From assembly GCA_019914995.1 (NCBI GenBank), contig CM034140.1:2852001-2916000 (forward strand): 64,000 nucleotides of DNA, read 5' to 3'. The notes beneath the pieces are model-generated. The model searched no databases. It was not told the origin of the DNA and saw only the letters and a program-made list of their open reading frames with translations. Positions 25,729 to 38,339 of this stretch are shown here, one piece after another. The first letter of the stretch is position 1, and the number at the start of each line of letters is the position of its first letter. Made by a program: the position numbers and the translations under genes. The DNA comes from Acanthochlamys bracteata (Eukaryota > Streptophyta > Magnoliopsida > Pandanales > Velloziaceae).

Positions 25729-27720
25729 TCACAGAATAAAGCCAACCAGAGCAGAAGTCAATGGAAGTGCCAAATTATCATCGAGCTCTGTATTGATATG
25801 CAGTGATTCAATCAATGCAGCAGCAGGGACACAACAAGAAAGCCCAAAATCATTGCTGGGTTTTCTTCCATGAAGCCGAACAAGGAGTAGTAATGCATGA
25901 ACCTGCATGTTGTTTGACATATTAAAAAACAAAATCAGACAAACAAAGGGAAGCAAAGACATTCAGCTACTGAACATAATGAACGCAAGATTTATAACTT
26001 GCAAAATGCAATAAAACCTGAGACAAACATAGCAATGCTGCCTTCCAAAGATTTGTTTTGGTTGTAAGTGAGTTTCTGCTTTCGGAATCTCAGTGCTACT
26101 ATGTCACCTACAACTGGGACATATATAAAAAGTTTAAGGGACGTGGTCTGACATCTTTCTTGAAAACTTTATAACAAATGGTTACTATACATGTAGTCAA
26201 TAACCAGTACCCTATGAAAATTGACCTTTGATTTAGTTTAAAACTAGAAGATCAGGAAACAAAGATGGGCCAAAAAATTCATGAATTTAGCAAATCACAA
26301 AGTTGTATAAAATAAAATTGTCATCAGTCTGAAAATGCAGTTTAATGAAGACAGAACATCTTCTATAAGAGTTCCAACCATCTCCTGCACACAACTTGGA
26401 TTGCAGCAACTGCAATTGGTGATGCTCTCCACAAAATGGTTGGAAGAGTTATGGTGGGCTTGTAGTAGAACAGGCCCTTCAAAAGCACATGAGAAAGCAA
26501 AAGTACTAAACATTTTGAATAAATTTTACAGAACAATTGCACAAATAACTGATGAACATGAGAATGATTGCTGATTGGGAGATGAAAGATTCTAGAAACA
26601 TAACCTACAATCTACATCCTGCACATTGATTTCACAGTAGCTTCACTTTTATAATTCCAAGGCCCATCAAAAGCATTCTTATGATGTTGATGCCTGGAGC
26701 TAATGCTGCCAGATAGGGAGCTTGGACACCAGTGCTATATTTGAGCAGATTTAGAATGTAAGAGAAACTATTATAATCGACATCACACTAAACCATTTCT
26801 TCAGATATAGGAATACCTGAAAAGAGGTCAGACAAGCATGAAGGCAAGCCCAATGCTTATGTGTACAAGCCCCCGGTTGAGTTTCTATCAACAAAAGAAA
26901 GTAAGTAGTCACTAAGAAACAGAGATTTTAACACAAATCAAATAGGAAAACTTTGACCATAATAAAATTGTATATCTCAAAATTTATAAACGGATTGCTA
27001 GTTGACACAATTCAGCTGCATTGATATGGATATTCTTTGAGGCAACATATGCATCAAAATGCTTACACTAGCAGAAACCTAGATGTTGTGAAGGGAAATG
27101 CCTCTTTAACTGGAATAAAATCATTGAATTCTCCCATCTAGCTAGCGTACTAAATACTTCAATATAGACTGTTAACTACATTATATTTCTCCCATTCAGT
27201 TCTTAAAACAACACCAATAACATCGGCTTTACTGACTCATTGCAACTACTAGTGCCTATTCCTGAAAGGACCGTTCTATAGCTATATTCCAACCACTATT
27301 TTTTTCACATATCTCTAACCCAAATAAGAAAATTAGTTAGCAAAGAACCAACATTGTAGTTGTCATTATCAGAAGTTCAGTTTTAAACAATCGAATCACA
27401 TGAAGTGAGATCCTTTATTTCACTAACCACACATTTTTTGCGGTCACATTCTTATCCAATTCCAATACAACAGAAAGCATAATTCCACCAACTTGATCAA
27501 TGAAAGCGACACAGAAAAGATGGAAATCGTTGACCTGTTCAAAGACTCTCCTTTTAGCAGCTCTTCCCAGAAGCGAAGTAACCCGAGCGCCACCATAGAA
27601 GTCAACGCCGACGCAAACAAGTCATGCACCACCGAGCTCTGCATCACCATTGCTGCACACGCTGCCACCAGCGACACCGTCAAGCTTCGCCTGAGTTTCG
27701 GTTCGCTAGCTGGTAAACGA
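25729..27720 (-). pseudogene. Farnesol/phytol kinase-like pseudogene (FOLK/VTE5 family), introns retained
   Basis: Blocks homologous to plant farnesol kinase are in order on the minus strand. Block 27535-27720 reads VVHDLFASALTSMVALGLLRFW. Block 26817-26885 reads KLNRGLVHISIGLAFMLV-stop-PLF. Block 26605-26734 reads TGVQAPYLAALAPGINIIRM. Block about 26379-26485 reads LLKGLFYYKP and WRASPIAVAA. Block 25729-25896 ends in ALIESLHINTELDDNLALPL. The intact enzyme is a membrane CTP-dependent isoprenoid-alcohol kinase. Lesions visible here: no in-frame ATG upstream; a one-base loss before the first donor; TGA in place of the conserved Trp codon; frame offset at the second junction; two one-base losses in block 3; a frame break at the ICNLCAGDG-like motif; no acceptor AG before block 4; and a one-base loss before ALIESL. 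Retained intron spacing points to a duplicated copy, not a processed one. Confidence 0.8.
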
Positions 27721-29644
27721 GAGCCGGCAAGGAGATGAACCCGGTTAGCTTGAACCCAGAGAGCTTACAAGGTGTGAAGAAGAGAGTGAGAAGACAAGAT
27801 CATCGTTAGAAGTTGAAAGAGGTTCGGTTTTATTTCCGACAGGTTCAGTCTACTCAATAATTTTTATGTAATTATGTTACCGGAGCTGGTCCGAAGTCGA
27901 TGACTTCTTCGTGGGAACTGGAGAGACAGATAACAAATGAGAATTGTCGCAGTTGCCAGGTTGGATACTGTTTTCTTTTTGGATAAATTCTGCGTGGGTG
28001 TTGAATCACGATACGGATGACTGTAGCGGTATCACCTACACCCCTGTGACACAGACGAGCCATATTTGCATTGGCCCTAAGAGAATTATGAGAAAAATTA
28101 TCTAAAAGTAAAATATGCGAAGTCGTTTAGCTGCAAATGACACAAGTGTCATTTTTTTCTGCAAATTACGTACATGAAAAAATCGATGCAAAATAATTTG
28201 ACTGCAAATTTGATGATTGCATTAATGCTCCTGCCATGATGAGGATCTTGTTTGTGTTGAGTATGGAAAGGTTATTAAGTAGCACGGTCACAGCGTTCGC
28301 TTCGGCAATTGTCCAGCAGTTGTTAACAATAACTGTCTTCGTCACAAGACGATTCAACTGCTGCCTGCCGCTGCGTCCGCGGTAGAGCCGACAGTCTCAC
28401 CTGAAACTCTACTTTCTTTTGTCAACCTTGCAAAAATGTTTATTAATAACGTGCGTTCACTGGCTACATGCCGCTACCATGTTTTGGACTAATCCAAAGC
28501 ATGAGATGCAAAAAAAAAAAAAAAAATTATGTTCTTAAACTAACAAACAATTATGAAACTGTGGACAGGAACACGGAGAGCAACATAAACGTCAATAACT
28601 TGAGACTTGGCAGAAGTAATCTTCAATTCAACCAATTTGAAAATTCTCAAGGTTCACGAAATTTCGTAAGGTTCATGACAGTAATGTGGCATTGCTGAAA
28701 ACCTATAATAACATCGAAATCTTTAAGACAAGTGATACCCTATCTAATGGTCCCATGTCCATTTGTAAGGAAGCAGAATTGCATGTAAACCAAAACCAAG
28801 ACAAATATCCATGACGAGTCGCATGAATTTTAATTAATGGAGCTCAAGAACTTCTATGATCGAATCAAGCCTAGAGTGTAGAGGTAACCGAAAACAACAG
28901 AAAATTAAATATGACTACCACCCTTTTCAGTGAGGTGATCAATAATTAGTGTTCCACGGTTGGTGCAAAGGTAATCAGCTTGACAGATATAGAGCAAACC
29001 CACCGCTGGGGCGTTGAAAAAAATACTTTTGAAATAAGTTTTTTCTATAACTAAAAATATTTTTATCTTTTAAAAAATAAATTATATTTTTTTATCTAAA
29101 AATAATATAAATAAAAAGAAAAAAATATTACTATATAAAATTTTTTTATTCTTTTTCAATTTTTAAATATTTATAAAAAATATATCAAAAAATATAAATT
29201 AAAAAATTACTTTCTGAAAAGCTTAGCCAAACGCTCCCTAAGTCTTGAAAACACCTACAGCCAAGAAGCCAACAATTGAGAGATGTAAATCTTTTGCCAT
29301 CAATTGGCAAAAATAACTTATTGGCACCAATGCAGAAAATTCACTTCCAAAGATCAATCAACCATAATGGCATGGATAAGGATCTCTTCCCCCAGAGGAC
29401 GCATCACCTTTATCATAAAATAGTGGCCATGGTGGTGAATTCAAAGGAATGACTTAAGAATTTTGTATCCAAGAGATTCTGGGCAATGTGAGGGCAACAA
29501 GAAACAAGATGGATTATCAGCAAAGTTCTTTCCCTTTTCTAGATGATGAAAGGTGGAAAATTATTTGCTCAGTCTCCTGCACTTGACTTTCATGAACAAG
29601 TCAATTTCCATCTTCATCAAAAGAGCAACTTGCAAACCATCCTT
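27721..29644. other. Spacer between the kinase pseudogene and SAM50
   Basis: No gene is recognised. 28166-28400 has a slightly higher GC content and a repeated CTGCAAATT phrase. A poly-A run of about 19 bases lies at 28508-28526. 29010-29245 is an AT-rich MITE-like block. Confidence 0.4.
29010..29245. mobile_element. AT-rich MITE-like element
   Basis: A block of about 235 bp with more than 80% A+T lies between GGGGCGTTGAAAAAAATAC on the left and AGCCAAACGCTCCCTAAG on the right. The right edge reversed reads GGGAGCGTTTGGC, so the two ends are imperfectly inverted. There is no coding capacity. It resembles the blocks at 9660, 14335 and 50215. Confidence 0.35.
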
Positions 29645-32600
29645 CTAGAATGGGGAGGAAAAGCTGAACTGGAACCCTGTCTTTGCTTTATCGTGCTCAA
29701 ACTGCCTCAAGATGTAACAGTAATTTATCTGTATAAATGCAGCCTTTTGTAAGGTACCATTAAATTAATAACTGAAAGTTGCTCTATTGAGAATAATTCA
29801 AAACAATAAAGAAGTACAAAACTCACCTCCAATCGCAACAGCTTGGTGGGAACAATCATGCCGACACCAACTGAGCTCCGAATGCTTTGCAAAAATTTCT
29901 GGGGAGAAAAATTTTTAAACTCATTTTCTGATAATTTTGCAACATTACCAGCGCACACAAAAGTATGGCCATGTATTCCTGCTTCTCTGAAGAGCTTCAG
30001 TGGCAGATCAAATGAAAAGTCAGCAAATGCAGAGACAGCTAGATCACCCCCCAAGGCATCTCTTCCTGAAGTACCACTGGACTCATCAGTATCAGTTCTG
30101 CTGGGAGTGTACCTTCTAGCGTCTGTGGGGCCAAACCCTCTTGTCTTAAATCCTAGCAATGCCATGGGTCCTCCTAGGGTGCAAACAGGGGAAGTAGCAC
30201 CTCCAATGTAGAACCTTTCTGGCAGCGGCGTGGGTTTGCTCAGAAAATGTCTTCCCCAAGGGAATATAAGACCTGCAGAGACCCCAAAGTTGATGGCACT
30301 GTTGTAAACTCCCAAAGGAATAGCCCCTCGAAGATCAAAATCCTGTAACATCGTGAGGATGCAATTGATCTTTTGCATGAGATATCAGCATGTGAGTGAA
30401 GCCAGTATAGTTATTGCACAAGACTAGAGCAAAGTGAATCCCGTATTACGTACTTATAAATTCTTATTTACTACACTGTAGAGAACCAAAATCACTCTTA
30501 AGTGAGTAGCACCGCATTTTTTAAAAAGCTATAGAGTGTACAATTTGTTACGTAGAGTGACATAAAAATAACATTGAAGAAGGTTCACTCCTAATCTTCC
30601 TCACTTTAGGAACAATCACTTAGGTAATCCAATCTGGTGATTCTTACCACTTCCTTGGCAGTAGCCCATATGTTCATGATCCTGCAACTCTTATTGATAA
30701 TGACATACTGACAAATACAATTGAACACACAGTGATTGCAGCTGCTGTTCACAAATTTTCTGCATCAGAAAATCTCACTTTTATGTCATAGTATTTGCTT
30801 GAAACCTAAAAAACCTAACTTACTGAACCAAAACGATTGCAGCTGCTAAAAGTGTCTATTCACCACAGAAGCTTCACTTGTCCTAGAACCTATTTCACGT
30901 CTAAAAGTAACGTCTTCATTTTCAATGGGAATGACAAAGGAAATGAACCATACTGGACTGGCCCAAATGTGAATACAAAAGAAATGAACATACAAGAAAA
31001 TATATACAACGATTTCATTTTCCACCCACAATAGTTGTGAATATTACATTGAAAATGACACCATCACCAGCAGGCGCCTGGGATAACAAGCTCTTGACAT
31101 CTACACTCAAGATAAGCCGTAATAAATCCAGAAGACAAAAATATCAAGGTTAAGAAGGCCTTCCAAAAATTATTTGAATATTTAAAAAATAAGTCCACAT
31201 TTCTGGCCATAGTTTTAAGTTTATGAAAGCAATAATTCTTTAAATTAATCCTTCTCTAATTTGTTTCCTTTGTAATTTTGACGCCCTTAATACTTCCATA
31301 CGAATTGTAGATTAAGACGTGTAAAGTGGAAGATGCATTTACAAGCAACATCAACACCTCCAACTTAGCTGTAAAGAGACCCTCCAGGTGAAATTTCAAA
31401 ATGCATAGCCTAATTAGGAAGGGGCTATGTAAAACAAGCACAACGTCTGAAGCTTGCATGGTAAACCATGGATCAGCGCATGTCAAGTATTAGATTTAGA
31501 ACCTTAATATGTGTAGAATATCTAAAGAAACCAAAACATATGAAGTTACAGTTTTTATCATAGTGAAGTGCTCTATTGTAATTGAGTGCAATAACAAGAG
31601 TCATTAGTACATGACAAAAGGTCACCGGTCAAAACAGTAACTATGAAGCTAAGAGGGTAAGGAAAAAAGATCACACCTGTCGTATGAATTGTACACTGTG
31701 ACTATCAGGTATGAGGCCACTGACTTGAGTTGTTGAAAGGAAAGCATATCCACTCGTTGGCCTTAAATGTGAATCTCTTGTATCAAGTTTGTATGTATAT
31801 TTTGCTGAAGATAGAAGGCCATGTCCTAACAGCCTCCTTATAGACTTGGACGCCATGCGTATTGGGTCACTTAAGGTCCTCCATGCAAGAACATAAGACA
31901 ATTCATGATTCTTTGTTGAGAGCAAGCTAAAAGAAAGTCCTAGCATGCGCTCTTGATATGATGACAGCTTTAACCAATCTTGTGATTGCAGATATGCTCG
32001 TGCATTGAGAGGAGTTGGTATCACTTTAAATCTAGGTAGCGAAAGTCCAACACTAATTTCTGATGTTTGTCCCCAGTGATATGCGCCTGAAGCATCCCAA
32101 ATATCACCATAACCAAAAAAGTTCTTCAGTTTGAGAGATCCTTCAAGTGACCAGGTCCTAGACTAAAACAATTTAAGATTTTGTCAAAAAGTATTAAAGT
32201 AATACAACTGCAAGAAGAAAAAACGTGTAAGCACTTGGTAAACTGATGGTCAATAAGACGGAGCCAAATGAATATTCAATCCTAGCCGCATTTCTTCATT
32301 TAAACATCGAAAACCACATTATTTACAACCAGATTCCACCATTCCAAATATAAGCAGGAAATCAATTCATTAGCTAGAACCACTATTACGTAAAAACAAA
32401 CATCAAACATATGCTTAATTTGGTTCAATTACCACTGATATATAGAGTATGATTGCTTCAAAACTTGTACTTCATCCCAAATACAATTCCCTGCCTAAAA
32501 CTTCTCTTAATGTAGCTCAACTAATAGTAACAAGATATCAACTATTAAACCTGTTACCAGCAGCCTGCATGCTAATACCAAAAAACCAGTCAATTGGATT

Positions 32601-33381
32601 AGAATGTAATGAAATAAAAAGTACAGATGCAGCATGCCAACTATTGTATTTGTAAACGAAGTACGGACGCAAAAAAAGGAAAATTGAACCAAAAACATCT
32701 CCATTGAACTAAAAATTTTTGAACTGCAACAATAACTCATATGACAAATAACATATTTCCTAAAAACCATCTTGCAAAAGCAATGCAGATTAAAATAAAC
32801 AGAATCCTTCACTAAGATCAGTACAGCTAACTCACATCAGCTCGAGAGAAGATCCCAATACCGCCAGTAAGCGGATTCTTCAACTCGACAACTTCGACAA
32901 CAACATTGGCGGTACCAGGTAACTCCCGTGGGCCAGCATCAAGTGTGATTGACACTGAATCGAACACATCGAGCCTTCTCAACCGCGCGTTCGCTACAGC
33001 AGCAGCCTGGATCAACTCCTGCATTGTCGACGCTTCACGGAGCGGGCCCAAAACTTCCGCCTCGATCAAAGAATCTTTCGTCCGTGTGCTGCCGCGAATA
33101 ATGACATCATGAACACGCAACGTCACCGGTCCCACTGATAACCGTTCCAATAAAGCATTCAATCTCGCCCGCTCTATCTCTGGTTGTTTCTGCTTCTGAT
33201 CACCTTCAATGTATTCGTTATCCTCTTCTTCGTACACATTCTCATCCTCTTCATCATCATCGTTGTTGTTGTGTTCTTCTTCTTCTCCTTCTTCTTCTTC
33301 TTCTCTGTTCGTTTCGAGTTCGTCTTCGTTGAGCTCGCGATTGGATTGCTTTGTGGGTCCCATAGATTTCCTCGCCGTCAT
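29645..33381 (-). CDS. SAM50/Omp85 mitochondrial outer-membrane assembly protein, four exons
   Basis: Minus-strand exons are 32836-33381, 31677-32162, 29827-30342 and 29645-29728, all phase 0, giving 543 residues. The product is the plant homologue of Sam50 (Tob55), the core of the sorting and assembly machinery that inserts beta-barrel proteins into the mitochondrial outer membrane. After an acidic, low-complexity N-terminus (about 16-57) there is one POTRA-like domain (about 79-175; VTLRVHDVIIRGSTRTKDSL, NPLTGGIGIFSRAD). The 16-strand barrel follows to the end. LLGFKTRGFGP (in exon 3) corresponds to the conserved Omp85 R-G-F loop that folds into the barrel. The last exon (INYCYILRQFEHDKAKTGFQ) supplies the closing strand ending in Phe, the usual beta-signal form. 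I chose the ATG at 33381. ATG at 33363 is a possible alternative. Confidence 0.93.
33211..33303 (-). repeat. Acidic low-complexity tract in SAM50 exon 1
   Basis: Residues 27-57 are almost entirely Glu, Asp and Asn, coded by GAA/GAG/GAT/AAC triplets. On the plus strand this is a TTC/ATC-rich imperfect repeat. It probably evolves by slippage, and it is placed before the POTRA domain where length change should be tolerated. Confidence 0.7.
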
Positions 33382-36300
33382 AGATAGAGAGAGGTATTCA
33401 AGAAAAATAACACGGCGGCGCAAGCAAGTAGAGGAAAGGAAGGCCGCGGCGGTTTGCGAATGAAGACTGATGGTTCCGGGTTACAACGCGTTCGAGAATA
33501 TTTTCATGAACACCCTTAACCTTGCTATATTTATTTAATACACCAAAACAACAGCCTTTTATGTTGAGTAGTTTTGTTATTTTACCAAAATGTGAGAATT
33601 CAATTGAAAATTAAGCCGCCGCTATCGTTCATCTTCAAAATTTGAACAGTGACCAATTAGTTCACTGCGTTTCTGTGCTAAGCGAGCAACCGCCAAGGAG
33701 GAAAATTCACAAACGAATTATTATCATCTCTTATGGCATAGATCAAGAGCTATTCTGGTGAAGTTCCTCTACTTCCATGGATAAGGTTGGAATAGATTGT
33801 TTTATCTTTATTTTTGTTTCATTTTTCAATATGCTTCTTTGATTTTGTAATCGATTCTGTAACCTGTTATTTCGGGGAATAAAGAGAATGCAAGAGCTTT
33901 TACCGGCTTCTCTGTGACAAGCTTCCACGATTCCTTCAAAAAAGTGTCCAGACCTTTGAATCTTATCACCGCTACCGCAATATCTTCGTGCCCGGATCCA
34001 GTTGGTTTGCCTCAATTGATATGTAACAAGCTGCATTGACTTGGAGTGGATTCGAAAGAGGCTATATTAATAAATTGCTTTTATGAGTATGTTATTGTTG
34101 TTTTTTTTTTTTTGGCAATTGTCAGTAACGCGCTTATGCACTTGTTGTTTAATGCAAAAACCAAATTTCTACTTCAGTGAAGCCCCTAACTAAAACTATG
34201 AGACGGGAGTTGGTCGCCATTAGTTTAGCCGTTATCTAGTTTATACTTCACTGTACTTGGAGTAGAATGGGAACGGATTGTTAAAGCATAAAATATGAAT
34301 TTTTAGAAAAAAAAATAAAAATAGTAACAAAGCACCGTCGTCAAATACCTCTTAAGAGTTCAATTTTCCAAACGTACATAAAACTTATTTTTTAACAACA
34401 ATTATTTTTTCTGAGTTGCATACCGGTTATATTAGAGATATTTGAAAATAATTATGAAACAAATTTATATTTGAATTAAAATTAATAATTTTTATTTTAC
34501 TTTTAGATAAATACGATATTGAGATATTTTTTCAGAACATAATTGATTTTTATTATTATTCTATATTTTTAAAAAGTAAATTTTTTATTTAAAAAATAAG
34601 TAATAATAAATAATAACAAATTTTTATAATATAAAGTTTTATATTTATTAAAATTTATATAAAATTTTTAATATATAAAATTGTATTAAGAAATATAAAT
34701 TAAAATAAAATAAAATGAGCCGTTAAAAAACGTAACGGCAAACGCAGAGTATACTAGAGTTTCACAAAATATGATCTCTAACTGTAGAGTAAATTTAGAG
34801 TTCAATTTGAAAAACGCACTTTTCGATGACAATTACTTTTTCTGGATTGGCTACGAGTTCTAACCGAACATTTGTCGAGCTTGGAGTTGGCAGTTGGATA
34901 CTGTTGTCAATTGCCTAATCAGGTGATGAATTGATGCTTTGGTTCTACATTACTATCGGACGACAGTTGTGATGGTTGGGTCATCAATTTTATTTGCTGC
35001 AGATGATGTTATTTGTAGATCATTCATTAAACTGTGTCTGAATTTAGGGCCTATTTATTTATACTTTCAATTTATTTAAAATAAATTTATAATTAAAATT
35101 AAAATTTTTGGTCAAAAATTTTAATTTTAAATTTAAATCTAGAACTAAAAGTTTTACTTTCAAATTTTCTTTAATACAAATACAAAGTAAATAAAGTGAT
35201 TCGTAGTTAAATTAGCAGATTGTATTTCATAACCCGCAAGTAAGGATCTTGTTGGGTTCATCAGCTACTGAACCACCACTATTAACCATTTTGTTTAGAT
35301 TCCCAAATGTACTACACAGTAAAATTATTTGTTTAAAAATGTTTGATTGAAACGAAGCTTATCCGAACCACTGGTTTTAACCAAAACGCTACTCTATCTA
35401 AATTACAAATTTAACCTCAGAATAAATATTATCTAAAATAATTATGTAAAAAAATAAATATTATCTAACATAATTTTAATAAATTATTTAAAAAATTATT
35501 AAATATCTAACAACTTATTCAATATTTAATAAATTATTTAATTATTAACTATTTTGACAAATATTTTAAATAATTATTTTACAAATTATTTTATAAAATA
35601 ATAATAATTTTAATTTAAACAGATATTTATATAAAATAATTAATTTAAATATTTCTATTTAAAAAAAAATAATACAAAATCACTTTATTAAATATAATAT
35701 TTTTTAAATAAGTATTTTATTCAAAATAGCATCAATAATTTAATAAATATACATTAATAACTAATACAAAATATCAAAAGATAATTCAGTAATTTATATA
35801 TTTCTTCACTTGAGAAGCACCTTAGTTAAAAGTATTATCAAACACCATTCCAAAAAAGCTTCCTTTTTCTCTCCATTTCTCAAAAGCTACTTTTTTTTTC
35901 TAAAAGTTCCATTTCAGAAAAATTTCTTTTTATAATCAATCCCAAACGCCCCCTAACACTCCCTCCAAGGCTCGAAATAGAGACTTACAATGAACTAGCA
36001 TAATATTTTTTTGTCCTAACACTTAACTAAGAGCAACACTAAACACTAAACATTCAAAATCTTGTACATCTAATTTTGAAAAAAAATTAATCCTCACATG
36101 TAAAATCTGATAAAATAAGTTATTACAGTTTTTCCAAGAAGCGCATTCCCATATAAAGCTTGCTTCTTCAAGCCGGTCTGAAGGAAATTTACTGGAGGAA
36201 CTTCAAAGATAGATATACTTTTTTATCCCAAGTTCAGATCACTAAGCCTAAACAGGTTCCTACAGTTTGTTAATGATCATGAAAAGAGACAATGAAGAAA

Positions 36301-37075
36301 ATTTTCTCCTAACTTTTGTCATTTTGCAAATAGGCATTTCTTAGCTCAATAATAATAACATTATTCCTTCAAAAATCACCATTAAAGCTTTCAAAAATCA
36401 TATTACAAAAGAACAAAGACACCAAAAACAAAACCAAAAAAAAGAGCAACCAAATTTGAAATTCAACCGATTACAAACAACTAAGATAGAAGATATTCTT
36501 TGTTCATATTTTCATTGAAAGTGATAGCAGTATGCATAGAAAGTTAAGCAATTTAGCATTAAAATCTACTTTAGCTTTTGATTTAAACAAGAGCTCACCA
36601 TTGAATCAAGTCTCAATCTACAAGAAAACATCTATTGCTAAAGAAGAAAAATTAATCTGCATATTTATGAACAACAAATGCACCAGAAAACTCCCCTAGG
36701 TAAATCTCTTCTACGCCCAAATCCTATGTGAAGATGAAGTATTAATAAACAAAACATCAATCCTGGCATTTCATAAAGAAAGAGAAAAGAAGAACACTGA
36801 GGGCAGTTAGCTGTTTATAAAAATTTACAACCATCAGTTGATGTAAATTAACCATTAAAACTACTTACATTCTTGATTGATGCAATCATCAGTGATATCT
36901 TCCCTCCCCCCCGTATCTCTCTCTTGCAGAGAAGAGAATTTATAGATGTTAATCAAAAGAAAGAGAAGGGGAAAAAAACAAAACAAAGATCCCAACTTCA
37001 ATCCAACACGCGTAATTAGCTCTCTAATTCCTAAAACTTATACAGAATTAAGAGATTAAAAAAGAAAACTCAGAC
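33382..37075. other. Spacer between SAM50 and the glutaredoxin-like gene
   Basis: No gene is recognised. 34370-34735 and 35325-35960 are long AT-rich blocks of MITE-like character. The second ends in CAAACGCCCCCTAACAC. A TTAGGGCCTATTTA phrase at 35045 resembles one end of the Tourist-like elements at 38 kb. A 97-codon frame at 33743-34036 (-) could not be assigned. 36840-37075 is probably the 3' untranslated region of the glutaredoxin-like gene. Confidence 0.4.
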
Positions 37076-37804
37076 CTAATAGATCGGTGGGTAACACTGA
37101 GGGCAACGGAGGAGACCGTTCTCGTTGCAAGAATTGCAACTTCTGAATCCATCTTTATCAGAAAACCTTCTGTGGCTTCCGCTACACGCGCTGCATAGGA
37201 CAAATCTAGCACCGGCGCATGTCTCACAAGCAGAAAGACTCGCCGGCGGCGCTCCTTCAATGATCCTCTTGAGCTCACCGCTCTCGTGCATTTGCCGGAT
37301 CTCATCTGCGCCGCCGAGATAATTCCCTCCTATGAACACGCGAGGAAGAGAAAGATGATGATTTCGCCCGCCGCCGAGAAGAAGATTAAGCTCATTGAGG
37401 AAAGATGAGTCCATCGATAGATCTCTTTCGTCGACGGCAACACGGAATCCTCGAAGAATCGACCGAATGGCGTGGCAATCTTCGAATGTTTTCCGAACTA
37501 CGCGGAGGCTTGTGTAGTATAGCACGATCCGTTTGTCTTCTTCGTTGCTGTTTCCCTTATTGTTGTTGTTGAGAAGAGATCGCCAAGCACGGAGAGCGGA
37601 AGAAGCGGCCCGGACACGGTGGAACACGGAAGAGCGGCGAGGAGTTGAAGCGGCGGAGAACGGAGCGGTGCCATAGTGTTCGGTCTCTTCGTTGAGAAGG
37701 GATTGAATGTCTTTGAAAGAGAAGGAAGGAGATGGGAGAAGAGAAGGAGAAGGAGAAGCGGTGGCAGTGGAGCCATGAGAGCTGTGTGACCACCTAGACC
37801 ACAT
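37076..37804 (-). CDS. Glutaredoxin-like protein with Cys-rich C-terminal tail, single exon
   Basis: The product is 242 residues from the ATG at 37804, where MWSRW matches the usual start of this plant family (MWxxW then FKDIQ). The frame stays open upstream but has no better ATG. A glutaredoxin-fold domain covers about residues 92-184 (RIVLYYTSLRVVRKTFEDC, then SLPRVFIGGNYLGGADEIRQ). The catalytic CxxC is absent: TSLRVVRKTFEDC stands where CPYC would be, as is normal for this subgroup. The tail has four CxxC pairs (CETC about 193, CSAC 204, CNSC 223, CPQC 234), likely a DnaJ-like zinc-binding module. The first 85 residues are Ser/Pro-rich and basic. The molecular function is unknown. A redox or Fe-S role should not be assumed. 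Confidence 0.88.
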   Translation of the reverse strand: MWSRWSHSSHGSTATASPSPSLLPSPSFSFKDIQSLLNEETEHYGTAPFSAASTPRRSSVFHRVRAASSALRAWRSLLNNNNKGNSNEEDKRIVLYYTSLRVVRKTFEDCHAIRSILRGFRVAVDERDLSMDSSFLNELNLLLGGGRNHHLSLPRVFIGGNYLGGADEIRQMHESGELKRIIEGAPPASLSACETCAGARFVLCSACSGSHRRFSDKDGFRSCNSCNENGLLRCPQCYPPIY

Positions 37805-37931
37805 CGACGGCGGTGATGGTGGCGCCGGTAAAGGCACACACGAATTGCGGCGACCTGCAGAGAGGGAGGAAGAGAAATGGAGACCGGCGTTGGCAGGGGG
37901 GTTGGATCGTTTTTGTCGTGGAGTTGTTATG

Positions 37932-37942
37932 TATATATAAAT
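37932..37942 (-). promoter_or_regulatory. Likely TATA box of the glutaredoxin-like gene
   Basis: The minus strand reads TTATATATAC about 130 bases upstream of the start codon. A leader of about 100 nt would follow. The call rests on sequence and position only. Confidence 0.4.
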
Positions 37943-38079
37943 AAATGAAATAGTATCATATATGGTTTATTTATTTGTAAGTAAATTACTAATTAAATTA
38001 ATTTAAGTGAAGACCTTCTGTACCATTAAATAGAATTAGTTAAATTAGAGAAAGCGCAAATAAAACAGAAAGCAACTTA

Positions 38080-38339
38080 GGGCGTGTTTACCTAGGAGTT
38101 GGAAGTGGAGTTTTGGGGAAAGTGAAGTTTTTAGGAAATAAATTTAAAAAATAAAATAAAAAATAAAAAATATTTAATAAAAATAAAATTTTATATTAAT
38201 TATATATTTTTAGTAAGTTTTAAATTTGAATTTTAAAAAAAATTTTATTGATAAAAAAATTTATTTTAATTTTTATAAGTATTTATGTGAAACTTGAGTT
38301 TAAAAGAAGTGGAGTTTAGGGGTGTTGGTAAACACGCCC
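38080..38339. mobile_element. Tourist-like MITE (PIF/Harbinger type), 260 bp
   Basis: A perfect 13-bp inverted terminal repeat, GGGCGTGTTTACC, begins at 38080, and its reverse complement ends at 38339. TTA occurs immediately outside both ends (38077-38079 and 38340-38342), the three-base target duplication typical of PIF/Harbinger elements. The inside is AT-rich without coding capacity. Near each end is a direct copy of GAAGTGGAGTTT. Confidence 0.75.

Noticed and set aside
28166-28400. Repeated CTGCAAATT phrases suggesting a tandem repeat or array
   Set aside because: Only a few irregular copies without constant spacing. Not a satellite and not a CRISPR-like array.
29843-30211. 122-codon plus-strand frame
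   Set aside because: Antisense shadow of SAM50 exon 3.
37804-37837. Eleven-residue upstream extension of the glutaredoxin-like protein
   Set aside because: The extended frame begins at GTG with no ATG. The internal ATG gives the family-typical MWSRW start.
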